Origin: CAIOSQ01 sp044359885 | GTDB lineage: Bacteria > Pseudomonadota > Alphaproteobacteria > CACIAM-22H2 | Direction of reading: 5' to 3' | Assembly: GCA_044359885.1 (NCBI GenBank) | Contig: JBIKLI010000063.1 | Span: 1 to 16,189, forward strand | DNA length: 16,189 nt | Shown here: positions 7,376 through 13,708 of the stretch, in pieces | Layout of the letters: each line of letters opens with the position of its first letter | Numbering within the stretch: position 1 is the first letter of the stretch | Notes under the pieces: model-generated | Told to the model about the DNA's origin: nothing | Databases searched by the model: none | What the model saw: only the letters and a program-made list of their open reading frames with translations | Program-made: the position numbers and the translations under genes

Positions 7376-7396
7376 GGGTCTCGAAGGGCGAGACCC
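7376..7396. terminator. Perfect 8 bp hairpin downstream of zur
   Basis: GGGTCTCG (7376-7383) and CGAGACCC (7389-7396) form a perfect stem with a five-base loop, immediately after the zur stop codon (7401-7403) and before the GTPase promoter. It could end or attenuate zur transcripts. There is no T-run after it on the minus strand, so factor-independent termination is not certain. Confidence 0.4.
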
Positions 7397-7400
7397 GACG

Positions 7401-7820
7401 TCAGCCGGCGCAGGACGGGCAGGCGCCGACCAGTTCGACCACCCGATCCGTGACCTTGTAGCCGGTCGCTGCGGCGACGACGCCGAGCACGGCGGACAGC
7501 GCCGGGTCGTCCAGCTCGCGCACCGCCTTGCACGCCCGGCAGACCGCGAAGGCCGGCCGGTGATGCGGCTCGTGGCCGCCGCCGGGGCGGTGTGCATGAT
7601 CATGCGCGCAGGCGGTGTAGGCGTTGAGGCTTTCGATCCGATGGATCAGTCCCGCCCGCTGCAGCGACGCGAGGGCGCGATAGACGGTCTGCGGCCCGCG
7701 CAAGCCGGCGGTCGCGAGGCGTGCCAGCAGGTCATAGGCCGTCAGGGCCGTGCCGGGCGCCGACTTGAGCGCCTCCAGGACGAGCGCCTGGTTGCGGGAC
7801 AGGTCGTCGCGCGCGCGCAT
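7401..7820 (-). CDS. zur: Fur-family transcriptional repressor, Zur-like
   Basis: A 139-residue Fur-family protein. The winged helix (about 8-65) contains ALTAYDLLARL (25-35), the recognition region GPQTVYRALASLQRAGLIHRI (42-62) and LNAY (65-68). A His-rich loop follows (CAHDHAHRPGGGHEPHH, 71-87), which would supply sensory zinc ligands. Two CxxC pairs, C94/C97 and C134/C137, form the structural zinc site of the C-terminal dimerisation domain. TVYRALASL followed by AGLIHRIES is the Zur pattern rather than Fur or PerR. GGGAGAG lies eight bases before the ATG. It is divergent from the DUF1826 operon and sits next to the GTPase, with a candidate operator in both control regions. Zinc-loaded Zur would repress; the operator at 7896 could also give autoregulation. 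Confidence 0.9.
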   Translation of the reverse strand: MRARDDLSRNQALVLEALKSAPGTALTAYDLLARLATAGLRGPQTVYRALASLQRAGLIHRIESLNAYTACAHDHAHRPGGGHEPHHRPAFAVCRACKAVRELDDPALSAVLGVVAAATGYKVTDRVVELVGACPSCAG

Positions 7821-7874
7821 GATCCGGTCTCTCCCAGAAAGCCCGTCATGGTTGTCCGCCTTGATCGCCCGGGG

Positions 7875-7889
7875 TGCAAGCCCCTTGCA
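7875..7889. repeat. Second palindrome in the zur/DUF1826 divergent promoter
   Basis: TGCAAG (7875-7880), three bases, then CTTGCA (7884-7889) is a perfect 6-3-6 inverted repeat just upstream of the proposed Zur operator. It contains the TTGCA of the candidate -35 elements on both strands, so it may simply be two back-to-back -35 boxes, or a site for another regulator. Confidence 0.4.
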
Positions 7890-7913
7890 TAAATTGTGAT
7901 GTTATCACATATC
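7885..7913 (+). promoter_or_regulatory. Likely promoter of the DUF1826/ABC operon
   Basis: TTGCAT (7885-7890) and CATATC (7908-7913) are separated by 17 bases. The proposed Zur operator covers the spacer and the -10 element. Transcription would start close to the ATG codons at 7915/7921, and no ribosome binding site is seen before them. Translation may therefore be leaderless, or start further in. Confidence 0.4.
7896..7913. promoter_or_regulatory. Putative Zur operator between zur and the DUF1826 operon
   Basis: GTGATGTTATCACATATC shares 15 of 18 bases with the element before the GTPase gene. Within it lies a perfect palindrome TGTGATGTTATCACA (7895-7909). It sits in the divergent control region, adjacent to the DUF1826 start and 75 bases from the zur start. 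Repression of the plus-strand operon by steric block is the expected effect. Confidence 0.6.
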
Positions 7914-7914
7914 T

Positions 7915-8559
7915 ATGGCGATGAGCTCGCTTCCCCGTTCGCCCGCTCGGGACATCATGGTCATCGGCGATACGCCGGACGCCCTAGATGCCGTCCTCGG
8001 CGACGGCGTCGCGATCGCGATCTGGGCGAGGCCGCGGCTGCCCGACGCGGGCCGGAGGCTGCACGACCTGGCGCATGGCGACGCTTTCGACATCGTCGCG
8101 GAGGGGACGATCGCGCATGTGGTCGCGGCGACGCTGGCGCGCCTGCCAAGGCCGGCACCGGCCGACCTCGCCGACGACATCGCCGCGCTGGCGCAGCGCT
8201 TCGACGCGATCGCCGCGACCGGCGGCGCCGTGCGGGTCCGCCTGCGCAGGATCGCCGGCCCGGCCTGCCGGCGCTGGCACACGGATGTCGTCCGCCTGCG
8301 ACTGCTCTGCACCTATGTAGGCGCGCCGACGCAATGGCTGCCCCTGCCTGGCGGCGCGCACGCCGCGCGTCGTCTGGAGGAAGCCGCATCGCTGCCTTGC
8401 GCGCCACGCGCGATACCCAGGGGCGCCGTGGCCGTGATGAAGGGCGAGGGGTTCGCCCGCGGCAGCGGCTGCATCCACCGCTCGCCGCCCGCGGCGTCGC
8501 CCGGCGAACCGCGTCTTCTGCTCAGCTTCGACGAACCGGGGCGCTTCCCGCCGCCCTGA
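7915..8559 (+). CDS. DUF1826 family protein, zinc-regulon associated
   Basis: A 214-residue protein of the DUF1826 family, known from genome surveys to be Zur-regulated and linked to COG0523 GTPases; its biochemical role is unknown to me. Conserved blocks are IAIWARP (35-40), ACRRWHTDVVRLRLLCTYVGAP (117-138) with WLP (141-143), AIPRGAVAVMKGE (166-178), and GCIHRSPP (185-192) followed by RLLLSFD (200-206). H122 and D124, then H188, then R200 reproduce the HxD...H...R order of Fe(II)/2-oxoglutarate oxygenases. This suggests, without proving, a double-stranded beta-helix metal site. The start is uncertain: ATGs at 7915, 7921 and 7957 are in frame and none has a good ribosome site. The next gene begins 29 bp after its stop, so co-transcription is likely. 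Confidence 0.85.
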   Translation: MAMSSLPRSPARDIMVIGDTPDALDAVLGDGVAIAIWARPRLPDAGRRLHDLAHGDAFDIVAEGTIAHVVAATLARLPRPAPADLADDIAALAQRFDAIAATGGAVRVRLRRIAGPACRRWHTDVVRLRLLCTYVGAPTQWLPLPGGAHAARRLEEAASLPCAPRAIPRGAVAVMKGEGFARGSGCIHRSPPAASPGEPRLLLSFDEPGRFPPP

Positions 8560-8588
8560 CATCCCGCGCGTCTCGCAAGGAGCCTCCA

Positions 8589-10124
8589 ATGCGCCATTCC
8601 CCCAGGATCACCCGCCGCACGGCCCTCGCCGGCGCCGCCGCGATCGCTGCGCCGTCGCCGTCGCGCGCGAACGAGGCCGGCGTCCTGCGCGTCGCCTCGC
8701 CGTGGGAATGGACATCGAACGAGCCGACCGACACCGGCTACATGATGTCCCGGCTGCAGATCGCCGAGACCCTCGTGATGGTCGAGCCCGACGGCCGGCT
8801 GGTGGGCGGCGTGGCGGAGTCCTGGGCCGTCGGCGACGACCGGCTGACCTGGCGCTTCCGCATCCGGCCCGGCATGGTCTTCCATGACGGTTCGCCGGTG
8901 ACCGCCGCCGCCGCGGTCGTATCCCTGGAGCGCGCGCTGCAGGGGGAGAGCATGCAGCAGATCCCGCTCGACCGGATCACGGCCGAGGGCGACGCGGTGG
9001 TGATCAGGACGCGGACGCCGTTCAGCCATCTGCCGGCGGTGCTGGTCGACTACGCTTCCGTCATCCTTGCGCCGTCGTCCTGGGGTGCAGATGGCAAGGT
9101 CGTACGCGTCGTCGCCACCGGCCCGTTCCGGATCCAGGGCCAGGACGGCAGGACCGTGCTCGAGCTCGCCCGGTTCGATCGCCACTGGGGGCCGCCGGCG
9201 CAGGTCGCGCGCGTGCGCTACACCGCGATTCCCGCCGGCGACACGCGGACCAATGTCGCGGTCGCCGGCGACCAGGACATCATGTTCACCACCGTCCCCG
9301 CCGCGACGCCGCGCATCGACGCGGCGGGACAGATGCGCGTCGAGAGCATGACCATTCCGCGCGTGCGGGTCCTGGCGTTCAACAGCGGCATTCCGCAATT
9401 CGCCGACCTGCGCGTGCGCCGCGCGGTGTCGATGGCGCTTGACCGCCGCGGGATCGCGACCGGGATCCTTCGCCACCCCGGATCGGCCGCGACCCAGCTG
9501 CTGCCGGCAGCCGTTCCCGACTGGCACGATCCGGCGCTGCCGGCCTATGTCCACGACGTCGCCGGCGCGAACGCGCTGCTCGACCAGGCCGGATGGGTGC
9601 GCGCGGCCGACGGGATCCGCGTCCGGGACGGGATACGTCTGGCCGCGACCATGATGACCATCGCGAACCGTCCCGAGCTGACGGTGATGGGGACCGCGAT
9701 GCAGGCGCAGCTCCGGGCGATCGGCATGGAGATCGCGGTCGAACCCGGCCCGTCGGCCGCCGTGCCGGCCGCGATCCAGGCCGGGCGGATGCAGATGACC
9801 ATGTTCGCGCGCACCTATGTCAACGTGCCCGAAGTGATCGCCTCGATCATTCCCGACTTCACCCGCGAGCGCTCGACCTGGGGCAGCCTGAACTGGGACG
9901 GGCGCGACCGGATGAAGGCGCTGACCGACGCCTATGTCGAGAGCTTCGACCCCGCGCGCAAGGCCGCGCTGCGCCGCGACATGCTGCGGCTGCTGCACGA
10001 GGAACTGCCGGTCACGGCGGTCGCCTGGTTCGAGCATACCGTCGCCGTCCACAAGCGCGTGCGCGGGCTGGCGATCGACCCGTTCGAGATGCGCTACATG
10101 CTGCATTCGGTGACGCTCGCCTGA
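8589..10124 (+). CDS. Periplasmic substrate-binding protein, peptide/nickel (SBP_bac_5) family
   Basis: A 511-residue family 5 binding protein, the normal length for NikA/CntA/DppA relatives. The leader carries a twin-arginine motif (ITRRTALAGA, 7-16) with a likely cleavage near SRA-NE (residue 28), and there is no lipobox Cys, so it should be soluble in the periplasm. Typical blocks are LVGGVAESWAV (71-81), WRFRIRPGMVFHDGSPVTAAAAV (88-110), ATGPFRI (176-182), LRVRRAVSMALDRRGIA (274-290) and ANALLDQAGW (327-336). A strong AAGGAG site precedes the ATG. Two permeases and a double ATPase follow, making a complete importer. The family takes up oligopeptides, nickel, heme or metal-opine metallophores; the Zur context favours a metal or metal-chelate ligand, which is inference. 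Tat export fits a protein that folds in the cytoplasm before transport. Confidence 0.9.
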   Translation: MRHSPRITRRTALAGAAAIAAPSPSRANEAGVLRVASPWEWTSNEPTDTGYMMSRLQIAETLVMVEPDGRLVGGVAESWAVGDDRLTWRFRIRPGMVFHDGSPVTAAAAVVSLERALQGESMQQIPLDRITAEGDAVVIRTRTPFSHLPAVLVDYASVILAPSSWGADGKVVRVVATGPFRIQGQDGRTVLELARFDRHWGPPAQVARVRYTAIPAGDTRTNVAVAGDQDIMFTTVPAATPRIDAAGQMRVESMTIPRVRVLAFNSGIPQFADLRVRRAVSMALDRRGIATGILRHPGSAATQLLPAAVPDWHDPALPAYVHDVAGANALLDQAGWVRAADGIRVRDGIRLAATMMTIANRPELTVMGTAMQAQLRAIGMEIAVEPGPSAAVPAAIQAGRMQMTMFARTYVNVPEVIASIIPDFTRERSTWGSLNWDGRDRMKALTDAYVESFDPARKAALRRDMLRLLHEELPVTAVAWFEHTVAVHKRVRGLAIDPFEMRYMLHSVTLA

Positions 10125-10135
10125 GGCGGGCGACC

Positions 10136-11098
10136 GTGGCGGCGGGCGGCGCGCTGCTTGGCGCCATCGCGCGCCGCCTGGGCCAGGCCCTGGCGACGGC
10201 CGCGCTGCTGGCGTCGCTCTGCTTCGCGGCGGTCCATGCGCTGCCCGGCGACATCGCGCTCAGGATCGCGGCCGCACGGGTCGGCGACGAGCGCGTGACG
10301 CCGGAAACCGCCGAGCGCATCCGGCGGGAAGAGAGGCTCGACCGCCCGCTGCCGCTGCAATATGGCGCCTGGATGCTCGGGCTTGCGCGCGGCGAGCTCG
10401 GCCGGTCGCTTCTGTCGGGCAGGCCCGTGGCCGAAGAACTCGCCTATCACGCCGGCTTCACGCTGCGGCTCGGCCTGCTCGGATGGGCGCTGTCATATGC
10501 CATCGCCGTGCCGCTCGGCCTGCTCGCCGGGTTGCGGCCGGGCGGCGTGGCCGACCGCGTCGCGGACGCGATCTCGCTGACGCTGGCATCGCTGCCGTCG
10601 TTCATGACCGGGATCGGCCTGGTGACGCTCTTCGCGCTCTCCTTGCGGCTGCTGCCACCGGCCGGCTTTCGCACCGGCGCGCACATGGTCCTGCCGGCGC
10701 TGACCCTCGCGCTCTCGCTGGCGGCCTTCTCGATCCCCGTCATTCGCAACGCCGTGGTGGAGGTCCGCGCGGCATTCTTCCTCACCTTCGCGCGCCTCAA
10801 GGGGCTGGGCCCCGCGGCGGCGTTCCGGCATCACGGGCTGCGCAACGCGGCGATACCCGTCGTCACCTTCGCGGCGCTGCAATTCGCCTTCGTCGTCGAC
10901 GGGTTCGTGGTGGTCGAGACGCTGTTCAACTATCCCGGGCTGGGGGACCTGCTGGTCAAGGCGCTGATCGCGCGCGACGTGCCGGTGGTGATGGGCGCCG
11001 CCCTGCTGATCGGCTTCGCCTTCGCCGCGGTCAATCTCGCCGCGGACCTGCTCTGCCTCGCGCTCGATCCACGCCGGCGGACCGGTGCCGCGCCATGA
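10136..11098 (+). CDS. ABC importer permease, DppB/NikB-like
   Basis: A 320-residue inner-membrane permease from a GTG at 10136, preceded by GAGGCGGG and only 11 bases after the binding-protein stop. There is an N-terminal transmembrane helix (about 16-37), a periplasmic segment with the DppB-type VTPETAERIRREERLDRPLP (54-73), then about five more helices. The cytoplasmic coupling (EAA-like) loop, LKGLGPAAAFRHHGLRNAAIP (221-241), meets the ATPase. GFVVVETLFNYPGLG (256-270) and ALDPRRR (309-315) are also typical of DppB. The reading frame is open far upstream inside the binding-protein gene, but that part is a shadow. It overlaps the next permease gene by ATGA. Together they form the transmembrane pore. 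Confidence 0.9.
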   Translation: MAAGGALLGAIARRLGQALATAALLASLCFAAVHALPGDIALRIAAARVGDERVTPETAERIRREERLDRPLPLQYGAWMLGLARGELGRSLLSGRPVAEELAYHAGFTLRLGLLGWALSYAIAVPLGLLAGLRPGGVADRVADAISLTLASLPSFMTGIGLVTLFALSLRLLPPAGFRTGAHMVLPALTLALSLAAFSIPVIRNAVVEVRAAFFLTFARLKGLGPAAAFRHHGLRNAAIPVVTFAALQFAFVVDGFVVVETLFNYPGLGDLLVKALIARDVPVVMGAALLIGFAFAAVNLAADLLCLALDPRRRTGAAP

Positions 11099-11856
11099 GG
11101 GCGGTCATGGCGCTGGCCATGCTCGCCGGGCTCGGGCCGTTCCTCGCGCCGATGGATCCCGGCGCGCAGGATCTGATGCGGGTCATGGAACCGCCGGGCA
11201 TGCAGCATTGGCTGGGCACGGATCATCTCGGCCGGGACGTGTTGTCGCGGATCCTCGCCGGCGCGCCGGTCTCGCTCGGGCTGGCCGCGCTGTGCGTCGC
11301 GCTTGCGGCCACGCTCGGGACCCTGCTGGGCCTGCTGGCCGCAAATGGCGGCCGCGTGCGCCGTGCGGCGATCCTGCGCGCCGCCGATCTGACCCTGGCC
11401 TTTCCCGGCCTGCTGCTCGCCCTGCTCTTCGCCGGACTGTTCGGCGGCGGGATCGGCCCGATGCTCGCCGGACTCAATCTCGCGATGTGGCCGCAATATG
11501 CGCGCATGACCGACGCGACGGCCGCGGCGGTCTTTCGCGCGGGCCATGTCGAGGCCGCACGCCTCGCGGGATTTCCCGAGTGGATCGTCCTCGCCCGCCA
11601 TGTGCTGCCGCCGGTGCTGCGCATGGTCCTGCCGCTGGCGACGCTCGGCATCGGTCAGGCGGTGATGTCGATCGCGGCGCTCGGCTTCCTCGGCCTCGGC
11701 CTCAAGCCGCCGACCCCGGAATGGGGGGCGATGATCAACGAGACCATGCCCTTCCTCGCCGAAGGGATCGTCCAGGCCCTGGCGCCCTGCGTGGCGATCT
11801 TCCTGTCCATCCTCCTGGCGACGCATGGCGCGCGCGCCGCCGCAAGACGCCGATGA
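11095..11856 (+). CDS. ABC importer permease, DppC/NikC-like
   Basis: A 253-residue permease starting at an ATG inside the ATGA overlap with the previous gene. HWLGTDHLGRDVLSRILAGAPVSL (38-61) is the DppC signature. The coupling loop is about 150-175 (AGHVEAARLAGFPEWIVLARHVLPPVL), and ALGFLGLGLKPPTPEWGAMI (195-214) closes the family pattern. It is shorter than most DppC proteins: the cytoplasmic N-terminal extension is absent and the first helix begins within the first few residues. It pairs with the DppB-like protein and overlaps the ATPase gene by ATGA, so the three are translationally coupled. Confidence 0.9.
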   Translation: MRAVMALAMLAGLGPFLAPMDPGAQDLMRVMEPPGMQHWLGTDHLGRDVLSRILAGAPVSLGLAALCVALAATLGTLLGLLAANGGRVRRAAILRAADLTLAFPGLLLALLFAGLFGGGIGPMLAGLNLAMWPQYARMTDATAAAVFRAGHVEAARLAGFPEWIVLARHVLPPVLRMVLPLATLGIGQAVMSIAALGFLGLGLKPPTPEWGAMINETMPFLAEGIVQALAPCVAIFLSILLATHGARAAARRR

Positions 11857-13295
11857 CGCAGGCAGCCCTGTCGGTGAACGGTCTCACGATCCGCGACCGG
11901 CAGGGCGGGGCCGTCGTCGCCGACATCTCCTTCGCGATCCCCCCCGGCGGCGCGCTCACGGTGATCGGCGAGACCGGCAGCGGCAAGAGCCTGATCGCCC
12001 AGGCGCTGTTCGGTCTGTTGCCGGAGACGATGCGCGCCGGCGGCCGCATCTCGATCGCCGGCGCGGCACCGATCGACGCGGCAGACCGCAGGCGTCTGGC
12101 GGAACTCTGGCGCCGGCAACTGATGCTGATCCCGCAGGAGCCGGTCGCGGCGCTCGATCCTGTGATGCGGGTGCGGCGCCAGATGGCGCTGGCAGACATC
12201 GACGATGCCCGGATCGATGCCGCCCTGGCCGCGGTCGATCTCGGCCCTGCCGCACGCGACGCTTTCGGCTTCGAACTTTCCGGCGGCATGGCGCAGCGGG
12301 TCGTGGTGGCGACCGCGCTGGGCACCGGCGCCCCGATCGTGATCGCGGACGAGCCGACGAAGTGCCTGGATCCGGATCGCGCCGGGCAGGTGATCGCGCT
12401 GCTGCGGCGGCTGCTCGCCGAGGGACGATCGCTGGTCGTGATCACCCATGACCGCCGCGTCGCGGAAGCGATGCCGGGGCAGCTCGCCGTCCTCGATGGC
12501 GGGCGGTTCGTCGAGCAGGACGACAACCGGCGCGTCCTGGCTGCGCCACGCAGCGTCTTCGCGCGGGAATGGCTGGCCGCCGATCCGGCGCGCTGGACGC
12601 CCTGCGCCAGGAATTGCGACAGGGCGGCCGCCGCCCTGTCGGCGCATGGGCTCGCCTTCGCCTGGCCCGGGCGGGCGCCGCTGTTCCGCGATCTCGACTT
12701 GCATCTGCCCCGCGGCGCGGTGCTTGGGCTGCGCGGGCCCAGCGGCTGCGGAAAGACGACGCTGGGCAATGTCCTGCTCGGTCTGATCCGGCCGACCGCC
12801 GGCAGCGTCGAATGGGCCGGCAAAGACATCGTCGCAGCGCCGGCGGCGCTCCGGCCCCTGCGGCGGCGCTACCAGAAGCTGGGCCAGGAGCCGGATTCGG
12901 CATTCCTTCCGGACATGCCGTTCGGCCGGCAGTTCGCGACCCTGCGCCGCGTGGTTCCCGGTCTCGATCTGCGCCGCGACCTGCCGCCGCTGATGGAGAG
13001 CCTCAAGCTTCGCGTGGCGCTGCTCGAGCGGCGGCCCGGCGAGGTTTCGGGCGGCGAGGCGCAGCGGCTGGCGATCGCACGGATCATGCTTCTCGCGCCG
13101 GACGCGATCGTCGCCGACGAGCCGACCTCGCGGCTCGATCCGGTGGTGCAGCGCGAGACGGCCAGGGTGCTGCGCCGATGCGTCGACGAACGCGGCATCG
13201 CGCTGCTGCTGATCAGCCACGACCAGGCCCTGCTCGCCGCGATGGCCGACCGGACCCTCGATCTCGGCAGCTTCGCTGGAAGAATGCTATCCTGA
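11853..13295 (+). CDS. Single-chain double ABC ATPase (DppD-DppF-like fusion) of the importer
   Basis: A 480-residue protein with two complete nucleotide-binding domains. Domain 1 has Walker A GETGSGKS (39-46), Q-loop PQEP (94-97), signature LSGGM (142-146), Walker B VIADEP (163-168) and H199. Domain 2 has Walker A GPSGCGKT (295-302), Q-loop around GQEPDS (344-349), signature VSGGE (398-402), Walker B AIVADEP (418-424) and H456. Because each half is intact, one chain can replace the DppD/DppF pair. The halves are shorter than free DppD/DppF, and the usual Cys-rich tail of DppD is reduced to a CARNC (251-255) in the linker. It starts in an ATGA overlap with the DppC-like gene and powers import by the two permeases. 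Confidence 0.92.
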   Translation: MTQAALSVNGLTIRDRQGGAVVADISFAIPPGGALTVIGETGSGKSLIAQALFGLLPETMRAGGRISIAGAAPIDAADRRRLAELWRRQLMLIPQEPVAALDPVMRVRRQMALADIDDARIDAALAAVDLGPAARDAFGFELSGGMAQRVVVATALGTGAPIVIADEPTKCLDPDRAGQVIALLRRLLAEGRSLVVITHDRRVAEAMPGQLAVLDGGRFVEQDDNRRVLAAPRSVFAREWLAADPARWTPCARNCDRAAAALSAHGLAFAWPGRAPLFRDLDLHLPRGAVLGLRGPSGCGKTTLGNVLLGLIRPTAGSVEWAGKDIVAAPAALRPLRRRYQKLGQEPDSAFLPDMPFGRQFATLRRVVPGLDLRRDLPPLMESLKLRVALLERRPGEVSGGEAQRLAIARIMLLAPDAIVADEPTSRLDPVVQRETARVLRRCVDERGIALLLISHDQALLAAMADRTLDLGSFAGRMLS

Positions 13296-13324
13296 TCGCG
13301 ATCCGACGGGGGAGGCTCGCGCAG

Positions 13325-13708
13325 ATGAGGCGTCGTTTGCTTGGCGCGACCGTGGCCGCGGCGATCGCCTTGTGCGGCGCCGGCGGCGTGCAGGCCCAGG
13401 ACAGGCCCCCCCGGGTGGTCGAGATCGAGCTGCGCGAGGGGCGGGTGTCGGGACCCGAACTGCGCGCGCCGGCCCGCGGGGCACCGACGCTGCGCCTGAC
13501 GCGCGGCGACCGGGTCGAACTGCGATGGTCCAGCGACCGGACGATGGACCTGCATCTGCATGGCTACGGAATCGAGATGCGAGCCGACGAGGGCGGCACG
13601 ACCGTCATGGCGTTCCTGGCCCGTGCCGCCGGACGTTTCGCGGTCGAAACGCATGATCCCGCAGGGCGGCACCTGACGGTCCTTTACCTCGAGGTCCATC
13701 CGCGATGA
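13325..13708 (+). CDS. Small secreted His-rich, cupredoxin-like protein
   Basis: A 127-residue protein with a Sec signal peptide (1-25, ending VQAQ-D) and a beta-rich body. TLRLTRGDRVELRWSSDRTMDLHLHGY (55-81) resembles the early strands of cupredoxin or plastocyanin-like folds, where a His-bearing strand follows a GDxVxLxW turn. Potential metal ligands are H77, H79, H110, H116 and H125. The mature part has no Cys, so a classical blue type 1 copper centre is not possible; a type 2 copper or zinc site, or no metal, are alternatives. GGGGGAGG precedes the ATG by about 10 bases. It starts 29 bp after the ATPase, and its stop overlaps the next start (ATGA), so it is translationally coupled to the membrane protein. 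Function unknown. Confidence 0.75.
   Translation: MRRRLLGATVAAAIALCGAGGVQAQDRPPRVVEIELREGRVSGPELRAPARGAPTLRLTRGDRVELRWSSDRTMDLHLHGYGIEMRADEGGTTVMAFLARAAGRFAVETHDPAGRHLTVLYLEVHPR

Noticed and set aside
7895..7909. CRP/FNR-type site TGTGATGTTATCACA
   Set aside because: The half-sites look like CRP, but the spacer is five rather than six bases. The related element at 7330 does not keep this spacing, and the Fur-family context favours Zur.
7896..8588. A 231-codon N-terminal extension of the binding protein
   Set aside because: The frame is open but overlaps DUF1826 in another frame and has no domain. The ATG at 8589 has AAGGAG and begins a proper leader peptide.
8313..10106. A 597-codon minus-strand open frame
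   Set aside because: It is antisense to the binding-protein gene, which has all family blocks, a signal peptide and a strong ribosome site.
9593..10135. A long N-terminal extension of the DppB-like permease
   Set aside because: It lies within the binding-protein gene in a shifted frame. The GTG at 10136 gives the normal permease length and first helix.
13325..13708. Classical blue copper protein
   Set aside because: The mature sequence has no cysteine, so the type 1 copper ligand set cannot be formed.
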